Shown here: piece after piece, positions 12,138 to 22,753 of the stretch
Layout: every line of letters begins with the position of its first letter
Numbering within the stretch: position 1 is the stretch's first letter
NCBI GenBank assembly: GCA_015501055.1
Contig: JADNYV010000014.1
Span: 1-64,000, forward strand
DNA: 64,000 nucleotides
Direction: 5' to 3'
Source of the DNA: Mucidula mucida
Taxonomy: Eukaryota > Basidiomycota > Agaricomycetes > Agaricales > Physalacriaceae
The notes under the pieces: model-generated
Seen by the model: only the letters and a program-made list of their open reading frames with translations
What the model was told of the DNA's origin: nothing
Databases searched by the model: none
Position numbers and translations under genes: made by a program

Positions 12138-13216
12138 ATGGCCTCCGAGTCGTGTTCTCTTTGACTTGGCTTTGGCAAAGCTCAAAAAAAGATCAAGTTT
12201 CAAGCTATTGAGGACTCAGTTCTTGGAGGCAAGTTTGAAGATTTTCCTTTTGGCGCCTCTCCCGCTGAGCCTTTATTCGTTTTGCCACATGAACCGCACA
12301 GCAACGACAATAATGGACTGGCTCGGAAAGTCCCATTGCCCAAAGTCCTTGCATGGGGAAACTGCATGGACACCGATTCTTCGGTAGTCTTCACGGTGAA
12401 GGCGATGAGCAGAAAAGGAAGTTCTGTGTCAAGGTGTTGGAAGACCGAGATGGACGATTACTGTTACAAGGCCGCGGACAAGATGATTGCAGATGCAAAG
12501 TTTTATGGTGAGAATCTTCGGGCTGTCGCTGGGGTTTTAGTCCCGCGGCACTATGGTGTGTGGCGCGCGCAAACAAGATGGGGTGGCGCAGTGCTGTGTA
12601 GTATCACGGAATGGGCTGGTACGTCGTGGACTCAGCTTGTTGCTGCGGGTAGTAATACTCCCGATCTTAAGTATTTTCAGCCTCTGAGTCAGCGGTTTGA
12701 GGTTCGCGCTTATTCGTGTGCCATATAGATGCAGATAGGGCGTACAGTTGAACGACTTCGTGATCGCGGTATCCATTACCATGGGCTGTATTTTTCTAGA
12801 GATTTACATCATTTACTCTTCAAGACCGGCTCCGAATTGAAGACGACCTGTTTCGTCATTGAGTTCTCAAAGGCTATAAAGACACCATGTACCAGAAATC
12901 TCCCCATCCTTCCCCACGATGCGGATATCCTCATGGAAACTCCGCGCTGCAGAGAAGCCTTGAATCTCACTTATATTCTGGGCATGTATCGAGTGGCTTT
13001 GAAATGTATGTTTGCGTTCAACTCGACTTTGATTCAAGTTTGTACTCACAGAGAGAAAACAATCAAGTGTCACCTTCGACTAACTTGTATCGCGCCATAA
13101 AGGACGACGCAGCAATACCGGGACGGTTGAAGAATGTACGGAAGTACCAATTGGATGCGTGGTGGATGGACATGGACGCGGAGGAGATGGAGGGCAACGT
13201 ACTGTCCCCGTTTTAA
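12138..13216 (+). pseudogene. Kinase-like paralogue A (broken)
   Basis: It is clearly related to the copies at 14783 and 18177. Shared blocks are LVPRHYGVWRAQT, VLCSITEWAG, ERLRDRGIHYHGL and TTCFVIEFSKA followed by PCTRNLPILP. The start context ATGGCCTCC is conserved, but the ninth codon is TGA where its relatives have TGG. A local frameshift pair lies near 12375-12440. The splice into exon 2 (about 12726) is one base out of frame, and the C-terminus differs from the paralogues after about 13040. The family has the layout of a protein-kinase fold (catalytic-loop-like HHN segment, then VVDFSxA in the DFG position), but the catalytic Asp of the HRD motif is not present. This copy is probably dead. 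Confidence 0.7.
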
Positions 13217-13312
13217 GTAGCTTCATAACTTATAATAGAGCCTGACGTGGGCCTTGCAATTCTGAGCGAGTTCTTTCACATGACCTTGTATTGGTAACAC
13301 ACCATCACCATC

Positions 13313-13627
13313 ATGGCTTCACAGTTTCTGTGGCTTGGATTCGGCAAAGCTGACAAAATGTTCAAGTTTCAGGCCTGCGAAGCCGATCCATGAAGGACAT
13401 ATTGTTTGAGCGGTTCCCCTCCACCTCCCCCGAACCACTTTTGGTCTTGCTATTTGACCCAGAAATGAACAACAGCGAAGGGCTGCCTGAAAAAATTCCC
13501 ATTTCCAGATGTACTTTCGTGGGGCGACGGCTTAGACAACGAGTCCTCGATATTCTTCGATGGGTACTACAAAGAAAGTAACGAGCAGAAGGCTAAGCCG
13601 GACGATTACAGTCTCCAGGCATTCCAT
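13313..13627 (+). pseudogene. Kinase-like paralogue B, 5' fragment only
   Basis: It starts with the same MASxxLWLGF N-terminus as the other copies. A frameshift follows near codon 26 (about 13395), then FPSTSPEPLL and NNSEGLPEK segments nearly identical to copy D. Homology to the family stops at about 13627, inside the codons for DDYSLQAFH. The sequence then changes without a gap to an SRP68-derived fragment on the other strand. The copy is therefore a truncated duplicate whose 3' half was replaced or deleted. Confidence 0.75.
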
Positions 13628-14080
13628 AGCAACCAAAGCGTTGTCAAACTCTTCGCGATACTGCTGATAACGACCGTTGAGGATGAAAGTGTACACGGCC
13701 GCGACTTTCAGGAGACTTTCGGCAGAGAGGAGACGATGCGCAGAGTGTCTGACACTGGGAGTTTACACTGCGTTCAAATCGACCGGTGGCGCTGTGACGG
13801 AGACTGCTGGGTTCTTTTGAGATTGCAAAAGTAAATGCCTGCAAAAGTAAATGCTACGAGTACGCCCAAGCGCGTGCGGATTCCATTTGGACTATGAAGG
13901 TTAACTAGAATTTTTGCAAACGACATCTGGTACTGTCCATCTTTAATCATCTTTGCCTTGAGCGGTGGTACTTAGTTATTTGAACTCGGGCTCTTTGCTG
14001 TCGGTCATCATTAATTTTGATGTGTGCGCTTCGCCCAATGTTTTCTTCAGGAAATTGATGAGCTGCAGCTTGTCGACATG
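13628..14080 (-). pseudogene. SRP68 5'-region fragment 1
   Basis: The minus strand contains LRHSATGRFERSVN and nearby segments that match the intact-looking SRP68 gene at 23.9-24.4 kb, including intronic sequence and part of the exon ending in PPLKxxMIKDG. It covers roughly exons 3 to early 4, with frameshifts. Because it includes introns it arose by DNA duplication, not retroposition. It is fused directly to truncated kinase-like copy B. Confidence 0.75.
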
Positions 14081-14782
14081 TAATACACGGATGAGAGTTA
14101 CAGCGCCTTGTGATGGCAAACTCACACATCGGGGTTTCTAACTTAGTAGAAATTCTAGTTTGTTCCTGGCGCCGCGCTTCAAAGTCATGGTAGGAGCCGG
14201 CTGAATGACCTCGACAAATCGGCACCCGATTTCAACGTTCTACAAAGCTATTCCCAGATCAATTGAAAATAAAGGCGTTGTCTGATCGCTTACCTCCTAT
14301 GAAGAGGTATGAGATAGCATTTCCGGGCGGCGGAGGAGATTTCAAAGGCCGCAAGAAGTCAACGCGCGAGAAGACGATGGATATGGTCTCAGCGGTGATG
14401 GGGCGCTTACACTTCCACCACGGCGCTTGTAGATGCGAGTAGTACACGTTGACTAGACACGCGTCAAAAGCGCCGTGACGGGCTAGAGATTCTTGATTGT
14501 TATCGCGCCAAGGAGTGGGGACCGGTTCATATCAGAATGCAGCAGAGAAAAGAAGGGCGCTACACTGTCAGGCGGAGATGTCTTGTAGAGATGTCAGCAG
14601 ATATAGAGATAGCCGTGCTCTCAAGAACGGAGAGGAAGAACGCAGCACGCAAGAGCCACAGATGACAGAACAAGCACGAGAATGTTCTAGTTCGGAACTG
14701 GTTGACGAACATTAGCGGCCACGTGACGAATTCGGACCAAACGTTCATCAGGCTTTGAAACTCACCATCATCATCAACCGAC
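14081..14782 (+). repeat. Intergenic block repeated at 17.48-18.17 kb (direct) and 16.48-17.11 kb (inverted)
   Basis: The block begins around GAGAGTTACAGCGCCTTGTG and runs up to the start codon of kinase-like copy C. It is found again in direct orientation before copy D, and its inner part (about 14044-14650) lies in reverse at 16478-17108. It has no convincing reading frame on either strand. Since it precedes both of the better-preserved kinase-like copies, it probably contains their promoter. A CACCATCATCATCA tract lies immediately upstream of both start codons. Confidence 0.75.
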
Positions 14783-15994
14783 ATGGCTTCACGCATTCTG
14801 TGGCTTGGCTTCAACGAGGTCAAGGAGGAGATCAAGTTTCGTCCTTTGAAAGATAGATATCTGGAAGGCGAATTCACCGCCATGTTCGAGCCTTTCCCCT
14901 TCCCCAGCTCCGACCCCGAACCTCTCCTTGAAGTGCCCTTCAAAGCGCGAATGAACGACACCGAGGGGAAACCTCGGGAATACTCACTTGACCAGGCACT
15001 CTCGTGGGGATACGGCCTCGACAGCGAATCGTCGCTCTCCTTCCCCGCGTATTACGTTGATGGCGAGGGCCAGCAGACGCTGTTTTGTTTAAAGGTGGTG
15101 TTCAACACCGAAAAGGTAGAGCCGGATCACTATTGTAAGCAAGCAATCCGAAGGCTGCTTGCGGACGCAAACTTCTATGGGCATCATCTGCGGGATGTTG
15201 CGGGCACGCTGGTGCCGCGGCACTATGGGGTGTGGCGCGCGAAGACTGGCGAATGGGGCGGCACGGTCCTATGCAGTGTGACGGAATGGGGCGGCGTTAC
15301 CTGGGATACGGTTGCCGCCAAAAAGCGTGATACTACGATGGTCAAGTGCGTTCGACGTGTGTCTGGTCATGCTTCTGCGCACTCATTTGTTTCGAACATC
15401 TAGGAAAGCCATAGGTCGTACGATCGAACGACTTCACAATCACTCCATCCATCATAATCAACTGCACCATGCTAGCCAGGTACATCACCTCCTAGTTCGA
15501 TTTGACAAGACCGATGCCGGCACTATAACAAGATGCTTTGTTGTTGATTTCTCAAAGGCTGCAAAGGTACCATGCGCTAGAAATCTCCCAATCCTTCCTA
15601 TCGACGCTGATGTCTATGATGGACCTGAGGGCAAGGGCTGCGAGGAAGCCCGGAGTGTCACCTATCTTCTCGACATGTCCGAACCAGAAGTTGACAGTGT
15701 GTTTGTAGTTGTGTCTTTCGTTTTTTGTCCTGACGGAAAGGACAAGTGTCACCCTCAAGCAACATGTGCCGTGCCATACGTTTCTGCGAACGGTATTCTG
15801 CTCAGCATCCCTCGCTTGATAACGCAGCTGTTATGGTGGTTCAGCGCCACCATTTCTTTTCTGACGAGCCGCCGCTTGAACCAGACATTACGTTTGGATT
15901 CCGTCCGGATGGGAAGGTGGTCTTTAATGTTGAAGATTCTGATAGCGTTGTCAAACGTTTACCAGAGGTTTATGTCCAGTCTTTAGTATCCTAA
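14783..15994 (+). CDS. Kinase-like protein, paralogue C (complete)
   Basis: Three exons, 14783-15345, 15404-15696 and 15741-15994, join in frame to give 369 aa, and both introns are canonical GT-AG. The N-terminal half contains LFCLKVVFN (a beta-strand like that of a kinase N-lobe) and LVPRHYGVWRAKT, then VLCSVTEWGG where the kinase hinge would be. Exon 2 has RLHNHSIHHNQLHH aligned with the kinase catalytic loop and RCFVVDFSKAA at the DFG position. The loop lacks the usual catalytic Asp (HNQL instead of HxDL), so it may be a pseudokinase. It is the only copy in this array with a fully open frame. The substrate is unknown. The family assignment is an inference from motif order, not from a database match. 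Confidence 0.75.
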
Positions 15995-16477
15995 CTCATC
16001 TCAGTAGATTCCTTGTTCTCCTGCATCCCCATCTGTAACCAAATCTGAACTCCGTTGGCCTGATTTCGATGCCGCGTTGTGTTTGTCCCGTGTATTGACA
16101 TCCTTCCTTCCTATCAGAACTAAACTGGGTGTACCATCGCTATCAAATCCAATCTCCACATCCAGAAAAAAGACATAAAACGCTTCGCCTGATTGCGTGG
16201 AACCCAGCTGCCTTTTCGATTTGTCCCATCCTTACTCCGTCGCATCTACCCAGTCACTCAGCCAGTTTCCCCCTCTCTTGTTGGCATGCAGACTAGCTTG
16301 CAGGCTGACGTTCGGCGGTCTCCCTGTGTGGGCAAGCTTGCCGTCGACATTCATCATACGTTGCGCAATGCATTACATTTCCCCAACTTGACTAGAAACG
16401 AACTCTTCGAGATCGTCATAGCATCCTCTGAAGAGCTCTACTATCCTTCTTCCACCACCACTACCACCCTTGTTCTC
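15995..16477. other. Intergenic region between kinase-like copy C and the inverted block
   Basis: No gene is supported. It includes the 3' untranslated side of copy C and a short tract of CCACCACCACTACCACC near 16450. Confidence 0.4.
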
Positions 16478-17108
16478 CGCTCTTGCATGCTGGTCCTTCC
16501 TCTCCGTTCTTGAGAGCACGGCTATCTCCATATCTACTGACATCTATACAAGCCCATCTCCGCCTGAAAGGCGGTGTGACCTCGTGTACTCTCTTCTTTC
16601 TTTTGCTGCACCCTGATATGAACTTGTCCTCATTCCTTGGCGCGATAACAATCAAGAATCTCTCATTTTTCGATTCTCTAGCCCGTCACGGCGCTTTTGA
16701 CGCGTGTCTAGTCAACGTGTACTACTCGCATCTACAAGCGCCGTGGTGGAAGTGTAAGCGCCCCATCACCGCTGAGACCATATCCATCGTCTTCTCGCGC
16801 GTTGACTTCTTGCGGCCTTTGAAATCTCCTCCGCCGCCCGGAAATGCTATCTCTTTGTTTTCAATAGATCTGGGAATAGCTTTGTAGAACCTCGATTCTC
16901 TCCTTGACATGACGTTGAAATCGGCTGCCGATTTGTCGAGGTCATTCAGCCGGCTCCTACCATGACTTTGAAGCGCGGCGCCAGACTAGAATTTCTACTA
17001 AGCTAGAAACCCCGATATGTGAGTTTGCCATCAAAATGCGCTGTAACTCTCATCCGTGTGTTACATGTCGAGAAGGTGCAGCTCATCGATTTCCTGAAGA
17101 AAACATCA
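16478..17108 (-). repeat. Inverted copy of the 14044-14650 intergenic block
   Basis: The reverse complement of this stretch matches 14044-14650 and, over much of its length, 17481-18050. Examples are the GAGATAGCCGTGCTCTCAAG, GCGCCAAGGAGTGGGGAC and CGCGCGAGAAGACGATGG segments. At 17108 it ends abruptly against an SRP68-derived fragment. Together with the direct copy to its right it forms a large interrupted palindrome of roughly 0.6 kb arms. Confidence 0.8.
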
Positions 17109-17480
17109 ACCAGTGGCGCTGTGACGAAGAGTACTGGCATGTTCTGTGTCCTTTTGAGATTGCGCAAGTAATCCTGCGACTACAAGCGCGTTCAGATTCC
17201 ATGAGGAGTAGTTGCAAATTACGAATGTTAAATAGTACTTTTGTAAACGACAAATACTCCCTGTTCCATCTCTAATCATTTCTGGCTTGAGCGGCGGTAT
17301 TTTCTTAAAGTCGCGCCCTTTGCCGTCGTGGTCAACGTTAAACGGATTCGATGTGCGCAATTCGCACAATGTTTTCTATGGGAAATTGACAGTGAGCTGC
17401 GGCTTGTCGACACGTTAACAGATCAACCTGTATCGAGTCAAGTCGCCCATACGCGTTCCGCTGTTTGCTGGCGCTGAAAG
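17109..17480 (-). pseudogene. SRP68 5'-region fragment 2
   Basis: On the minus strand it reads LLAQSQKDTEHASTLRHSATG and, across a remnant intron, KGRDFKKIPPLKPEMIRDG. Both are nearly identical to exons 4 and 3 of the SRP68 gene at 22754-24610. Part of exon 2 and its intron can also be aligned (CTGTATCGAG near 17430, then CGCGTTCCGCTGTT). The rest of the gene is absent. As with fragment 1, intron sequences are retained. Confidence 0.8.
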
Positions 17481-18176
17481 TTACAGCGCCTTTTGATGGC
17501 AAACTCACACATCGGGGTTTCTGGTTCGTTCTTCGGAGTCATGGTAGGAGCTGGCTGAATGACCTCGATAGACTGGCCCCCGATTTCAAGGTCCTGTTAA
17601 GGAGAAAATCGAGGTTTTACGAAACTATTCCCAGATCTATTGAATAACAAAGGCGTTGTCTAATCGCTTACCTGCCATGAAGACCTGGGGCGAAGTGCGA
17701 GGATTTACAGGCGGCGGAGGAGACTGTAAAGGCCGCGAAAAAGTAACGCGCGAGAACGGTGATGGGGCGGTAAGCTACACCACATGCGAGTAGTACACGT
17801 TACCTAGACCGCGTTGAAAGCGCCTAGAACAGGGTAGAGAGAGTCTGATAATGATTGGTTCTTGATTGTTATCGCGCCAAGGAGTGGGGACAGGTTCATA
17901 TCACGGTGCAGCAAAAGAAAGAAGAGAGTACCCGAGGTCACACCGCCTTTCAGGCGGAGATGGGCTTGTAGAGATGTCAGTAGATATGGAGATATCCGTG
18001 TCTTCGGGAATTGACAGGAAGACCGCAGCACGCAAGAGCCGCAGATGACAGAACAAGCCCGAGAATGTTCGGAAAGGGCCGTTGACGAACAATAGCGGCC
18101 ACGTGATGAATTCGGACCTTATGTGAAAGCGGTCGTTCGGGGTTCGAAACTCACCATCATCATCATCATCACCGAC
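17481..18176 (+). repeat. Direct copy of the pre-kinase intergenic block
   Basis: It is collinear with 14081-14782, with small indels, up to the start codon of copy D. It contains the same GTGGGGACxGGTTCATATCA and GATGTCAGxAGATATxGAGATA segments. No gene is supported within it. Confidence 0.78.
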
Positions 18177-19388
18177 ATGGCTTCACGCAAACCTACGCGC
18201 ATTCTGTGGCTTGGCTTTAGCAAAGCTGAGAAAAAAAATCATGTTTGAGGCCTACGAAGACGAATCCATGAAGGACATATCGTTTCCGCATTTCCCCTCC
18301 ACCTCCTCCGAACCTCTTTTGATCTTGCCATTTGACCCACAAATGAACAACAGCGAAGGGCTGCCTGAAAAATTCCCATTTCCAGATGTACTTGCGTGGG
18401 GTGACGGCTTAGACAATGAATCTTCGATATTCTTCGATGGGTACTTCAGTGAAGGTGACGAACAGAAGCGGTTTTGTGTCAAGGTCCTCTTCAATATTGA
18501 GAAGGCTAAGCCCGACGACTACAGTCTTCAGGCATTCCATAACATGCTTGCGGACGCGAAGTTCCACGCTCAGAATCTACGGGCTGTTGCTGGGGTTTTA
18601 GTACCGCGGCACTATGGTTTGTGGTGCGCGCGAACGAAACATTGGGGCGGTACGGTCCTTTGTAGTGTCACGGAATGGGCCGGCATTCCATGGGACAGGG
18701 TTGCCGCCATGGGGTACGATCTCACATCCGTCAAGTACGTGTAACCTCCCCTACATGTTACGCTTGATCGTCCTCGTCAGTACCAAACGCGTAGGAAACT
18801 ATTCGGTCGTACAGTTGAACAACTTCATGACTTCGGCGTCCATCATAATCACTTGCATTATAGTGGTCAGCTACATCATGTCCTTTTCCGTCGCGACCAG
18901 ACTACCGCTGGCCCCATAACAAGATGCTTCGTCGTTGACTTCTCCGAGGCTAGGACAGTACCATGCACTAGAAACCTCCCCATTCTCCGTGTGGATGCCG
19001 ATATCCGTCGAGATATAGGGGGCTGCCGGGAAGCATTAGACGTTCAATATCTGCTCGAAATGTACGAGAAAGATGTTGAAAGTATGTTCGCGTTACTGTC
19101 ATTCATGTGTAATGCTAACCTCCAGCACAAGTATCACCTTCAACTCACACCTACAAGGCGTTGCGTTTTCACAAACGATATTCTGCTCTGCACCCCTCGC
19201 TTCGCAACAAGGATGTTATGACGGTCCAGCGCCACCATTTCTTCAAGGATGAGTTGCCACTTGACCTGAACATCAAGTTTGATTTTCAGCCGGACGGGAA
19301 GGTGGTTTCTTGGAAAGGCCATAAGGAAGATTCCGATAAACTGGCGAAACGCTTACCGGATGATTATATCGCTTCTCTATTAGTCTGA
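18177..19388 (+). CDS. Kinase-like protein, paralogue D (one-base frameshift near the start, or a later start)
   Basis: Exons 18177-18734, 18795-19081 and 19126-19388 align with copy C throughout, but the total is one base too long. The excess is an A8 run at 18231-18238, where A7 would keep the frame. If the run is real, translation could still begin at the in-frame ATG at 18241, giving 347 aa that lack the MASRKPTRILWLGF leader. The kinase-fold landmarks are RFCVKVLFN, LVPRHYGLWCART, VLCSVTEWAG, LHDFGVHHNHLHY (catalytic loop without Asp) and RCFVVDFSEA. The C-terminal exon ends LPDDYIASLLV. It is probably a recent duplicate of copy C, with the same upstream block. Confidence 0.65.
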
Positions 19389-19543
19389 TTTGTTTGTCCG
19401 AATTTCTCGTACTTCGTCGTACGGGATCCGTATAATTCACGCATGCATAACACGTATTCGTCGACCAAGCCGGACGAAAATACGCCTATGAAGACTGCGC
19501 TGTATGGACCCCTTGCACAAATACTTGCGCGTGGCATGCGGCT

Positions 19544-20073
19544 TTGCATACAAAGTTCTTTCCAAACTTCAGGCAGGAAGCGAATCCTGCTGCTACGGCA
19601 GATCCTCTTCTTAGACAAAATGGCTGCATCGATGTCGTCCGAGAACGCTTAACGGTGGAAGCGAATCGACTGATGAGGAACAGACTTCTTGAGAAAACCG
19701 ATCATTATGAGGACGACACGACAACTGTAACAGTAGACGAGTCTAGTCTGAACGATGCTGCGCCACCAGCGATCGCAGTAGAGTTCGTGTTACGGTCGCG
19801 TGAGAGTTTGGCTGGTCGGCACTACAAGGATTCAGAAACATTCATAGGGTCAAACGAGTCTCTTCTGCCCGGTTATCGCAGCACAGGCAGCCCCCCCCCC
19901 TCTCGATGAACAAGAAACACACCTGTAGCTCAGGCTGCTCTGACCGTACCACCCGCTCAGCCGAGTCGATCAGTTCCCATTACGAGGGCAACAGTAGCGC
20001 CTAGATCTGACCCCCCGGCGGCGGCGGGTACAAGCAAGCAGAAGAAGACAAACACGAAGGGAGGGCGCCGGTA
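19544..20073 (+). pseudogene. Unidentified open frame with one in-frame stop
   Basis: A frame beginning at the ATG at 19544 (MHTKFFPNFRQEANP...) runs to a TGA at 19907-19909, just after a C10 run. It then stays open in the same frame for 54 more codons, ending in a Lys/Arg-rich tail (KQKKTNTKGGRR). I do not recognise the protein. The composition (Ser/Thr/Glu/Asp rich, then basic) is compatible with a low-complexity C-terminus. An indel in the C run or a nonsense change could explain the stop. Upstream exons could exist, but none can be supported. Confidence 0.3.
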
Positions 20074-21117
20074 AATCTGAATGCGGAATTTCGGGGAGGA
20101 GTATTGTCGTTGCCAATGTAATATGAATGATTGTCGAATGAACTTTGTACTGCCATGCGAAACGTCAAATTTATTAGCCAAGGTTTAGTGAATTATCAGC
20201 AACAATCTTGGCTATCGCCTATATTGTCGGGGGTGGACAAGACGCAGAGTAGACAAGGAGCGACGAAGCTCGCTCATTTTTGTTGTATAGTAATGGACGG
20301 AAATACGGGGTCGACTATTGAAGAAAGGTCCGAGGGTCCGAAACGAATGAGCAAAGGGCAAGCTCTGATCGTCCAGATGTCTATGGTGTGCTGCCTGGCG
20401 AACTAAAAAGCGTGACAGAAACAGTGCTTTCACAGAGATATAGTACTCACCTGATGCCTTTGTCGCAGAAGGAGAAGGTGGTCTTCGTATACAACAACCA
20501 ACGGCAACGGCAGCTCAGCCTATCCACCGTCTTTGATTTATTGCAGGCAGCCACGCCAGTGACCCAGTCTCCCGTGCCAGAGCGATAGTGGCCAGTGCAT
20601 TGCAAAACGGTGGACTTTCCGGGGGCGCGCGATCTGTTATTAATGACTTGTCGTCCTCATGAAATAGGCTGTGGTCGTTTAAGCATACGAACAATGACGC
20701 ACTTGACGAAGGCACACACTGTGAGTGTCGGAATCAAAAGATCTTAACTTGATTAAGGTCGGACTGGTACATGTCCCAGAACATGACGGCTTCCATTTTG
20801 CTTGGTGACCTCTAGCGACGTAAGCCATTAGGGTGTGAAGGAGTAACTGGTGGAAAAGTCGGTACATATTTTTGCATGGAAAAGAAACAAGATGCTCTTT
20901 TTCAAGAAACACTCAAATGAACAAGGTCTTGTTCAGACGCCCAAGGCCGTTCCGCGCGCTTTTGGCAATATTTGAATAGCATTTTGATGCCAGTCGAGTG
21001 TTCTCAGCTAAAAAGGGAGCCGTCAAGATAGAGATGGTGGTAACCCGAAACCAAACAAGATCACTCAACGCGGTTCGCGTCTAGTTCACGTGTTTTACTT
21101 AGACTTTACCAACCACA
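20074..21117. other. Intergenic region
   Basis: I see no gene, repeat or RNA that I can support in this kilobase. Short open frames on both strands lack codon structure or start context. Confidence 0.5.
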
Positions 21118-22351
21118 ATGAGCCTCGAATATCGAATAGAGCTATCGGAAACAATCTCTCCAATTCATGCGCCTTTGATTCTTCATATCCCTTGCCAACA
21201 TATACTGAAACAAACGACCAACGTTGAGGCATGGCTTCTCTATCTTGGCTTCTGCGTCTGCGGTGTCTCAGGATCGCTGCATACTGCAACCTCAGACGGG
21301 AAGGCCACGGGAGTTACTCTGACTATCACGAACCTCCTCCAGTCTGCTGAGGAAGGCGTGACTTGTGTATACACCCGAGCAGCAGCGCGTCCTTGACATA
21401 TGAAATATATGCTCTCGTAGGTCCGTCAGCATCGAAGGATCGACAGTCTGTGAGGTTGCCTGTGTCCCCATTTTCCCAAGGATGCCAGGCTCGGGACGGC
21501 GGGTGTGTACTCCAAAACACCTTCAATTCCTCCGACTCAAATCTTTCTGATTCGCAACGGGCTCAGAGGAAAGACTTAGCGCTGAAGAGCTGCCAGGTAA
21601 TCCATTTATCAACTCACTCCAAAGGCGACGTCGTAAGTCGTTCATTCATCTACAATATCGCGCTTTCACGCTACTAGGACATGGACCTCATCTCAAAAGC
21701 GAGAGCACCAAATGCGCAAGACTACATGCACAAAATTGACGACATTCGGAACGGTTTAACGATGGACGCATCCCTCCAAGCAGCTGTGATGCCCAATTAC
21801 GGCGCAGCATTTCTCCATGTTTGTTCTTCCGCTTCTTCAAACTTATTGACTCTCACTAAGTCAAGGTCCCTAATGAATACATGACGGTTGAAGATGCCGT
21901 CTTACATGATTTGGACAACAGAGCCCAGGACGAGGTTCACTGTCACTTTCTGACTGACGAAGTCCGCAACTCTCCTTGCGTCTTCAACCCTGTAGACAAC
22001 GGACGACTCTGGGACAACAAATGCCTACGCCAACCCGAGGACCGGTCACACTGGCCTCCCCCATTTCTTTGGGACTTCTTATTCGGAGTGGCGGCTATCA
22101 AAAACTGGGCGACCCCCGAATCTCACCCAGCTCTGACCGACGAAAGGTATACTGTACACGCGAAAACCGGAAATGTTAGAGGAAGTGCCAGTAGCGGTGA
22201 TGCGCGAGAGATTGGGGAAGGAATGCGCAATGGATACGATGTCTGGGACATCATGGCTTGCATCGTGCCGGCCCACCGGCTTTCATCTCAAGAGGAGAAG
22301 GCCCATGAGAAAGTCACACAATGGCTGAGTGACAGCGGTATGGAATCGTGA
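21118..22351 (+). CDS. Hypothetical protein, possibly HNH-nuclease-like
   Basis: The gene is best read as several exons: 21118 to about 21364, about 21415-21600, about 21680-21820 and about 21867-22351, with short GT-AG introns between. The N-terminus (MSLEYRIELSETISPIHAPL...) is followed by a segment CQARDGGCVLQ, then CQVIHLSTHS, then RNGLTMDASLQAAV and MPNYGAAFLHVP. This order resembles fungal proteins with an HNH_2-type nuclease domain, which have a Cys-bearing strand, an AHI/IP-like His motif, an NGL motif and a buried LFD-like strand. The usual His after NGL is not evident, so catalysis is doubtful. The C-terminal part (PHRLSSQEEKA-like helix) is unremarkable. Exon ends are approximate. 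Confidence 0.45.
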
Positions 22352-22753
22352 CTTGACTTTTATCGTGTAAATCATATAGACCATTAGATGATAGGCATAT
22401 CTTACTACTTTAATCCTACTATAGTCAGTTCGGACTCTGCATGATTGATGCGCTAGATCTCTATTATTGTTACCTCTCCTTACTTGTGATCGACTGCCTT
22501 TTGTTGGGAAGTCATTCAAAAGTTTGTCCACATCGTTCATCATTCTTGCATATCGCTGGAATCCTTGTGGTCGTTATTGCTCGCCAACCATGCTCCTCTT
22601 TTTATTTCGAGAAGTCCATCTATTCTCTTTGCAGTGCATATGAGTCTCTCTCTCTTTGTAGTGATTTACTGGGGATACATCTAATTAGTTCTTTGGCTTT
22701 AGTATCAACAGTTTCTCAGCGTCTCCATTTTTTGTCGCGATTGAACAAGAAAT
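22352..22753. other. Intergenic region between convergent genes
   Basis: It is AT-rich and lies between the stop of the HNH-like gene and the stop of SRP68. It probably holds both 3' untranslated regions. No other feature is supported. Confidence 0.5.

Noticed and set aside
16478..17108. Apparent small genes within the inverted intergenic block
   Set aside because: The same frames are broken in the direct copies at 14 and 17.5 kb, so they are not under coding constraint.
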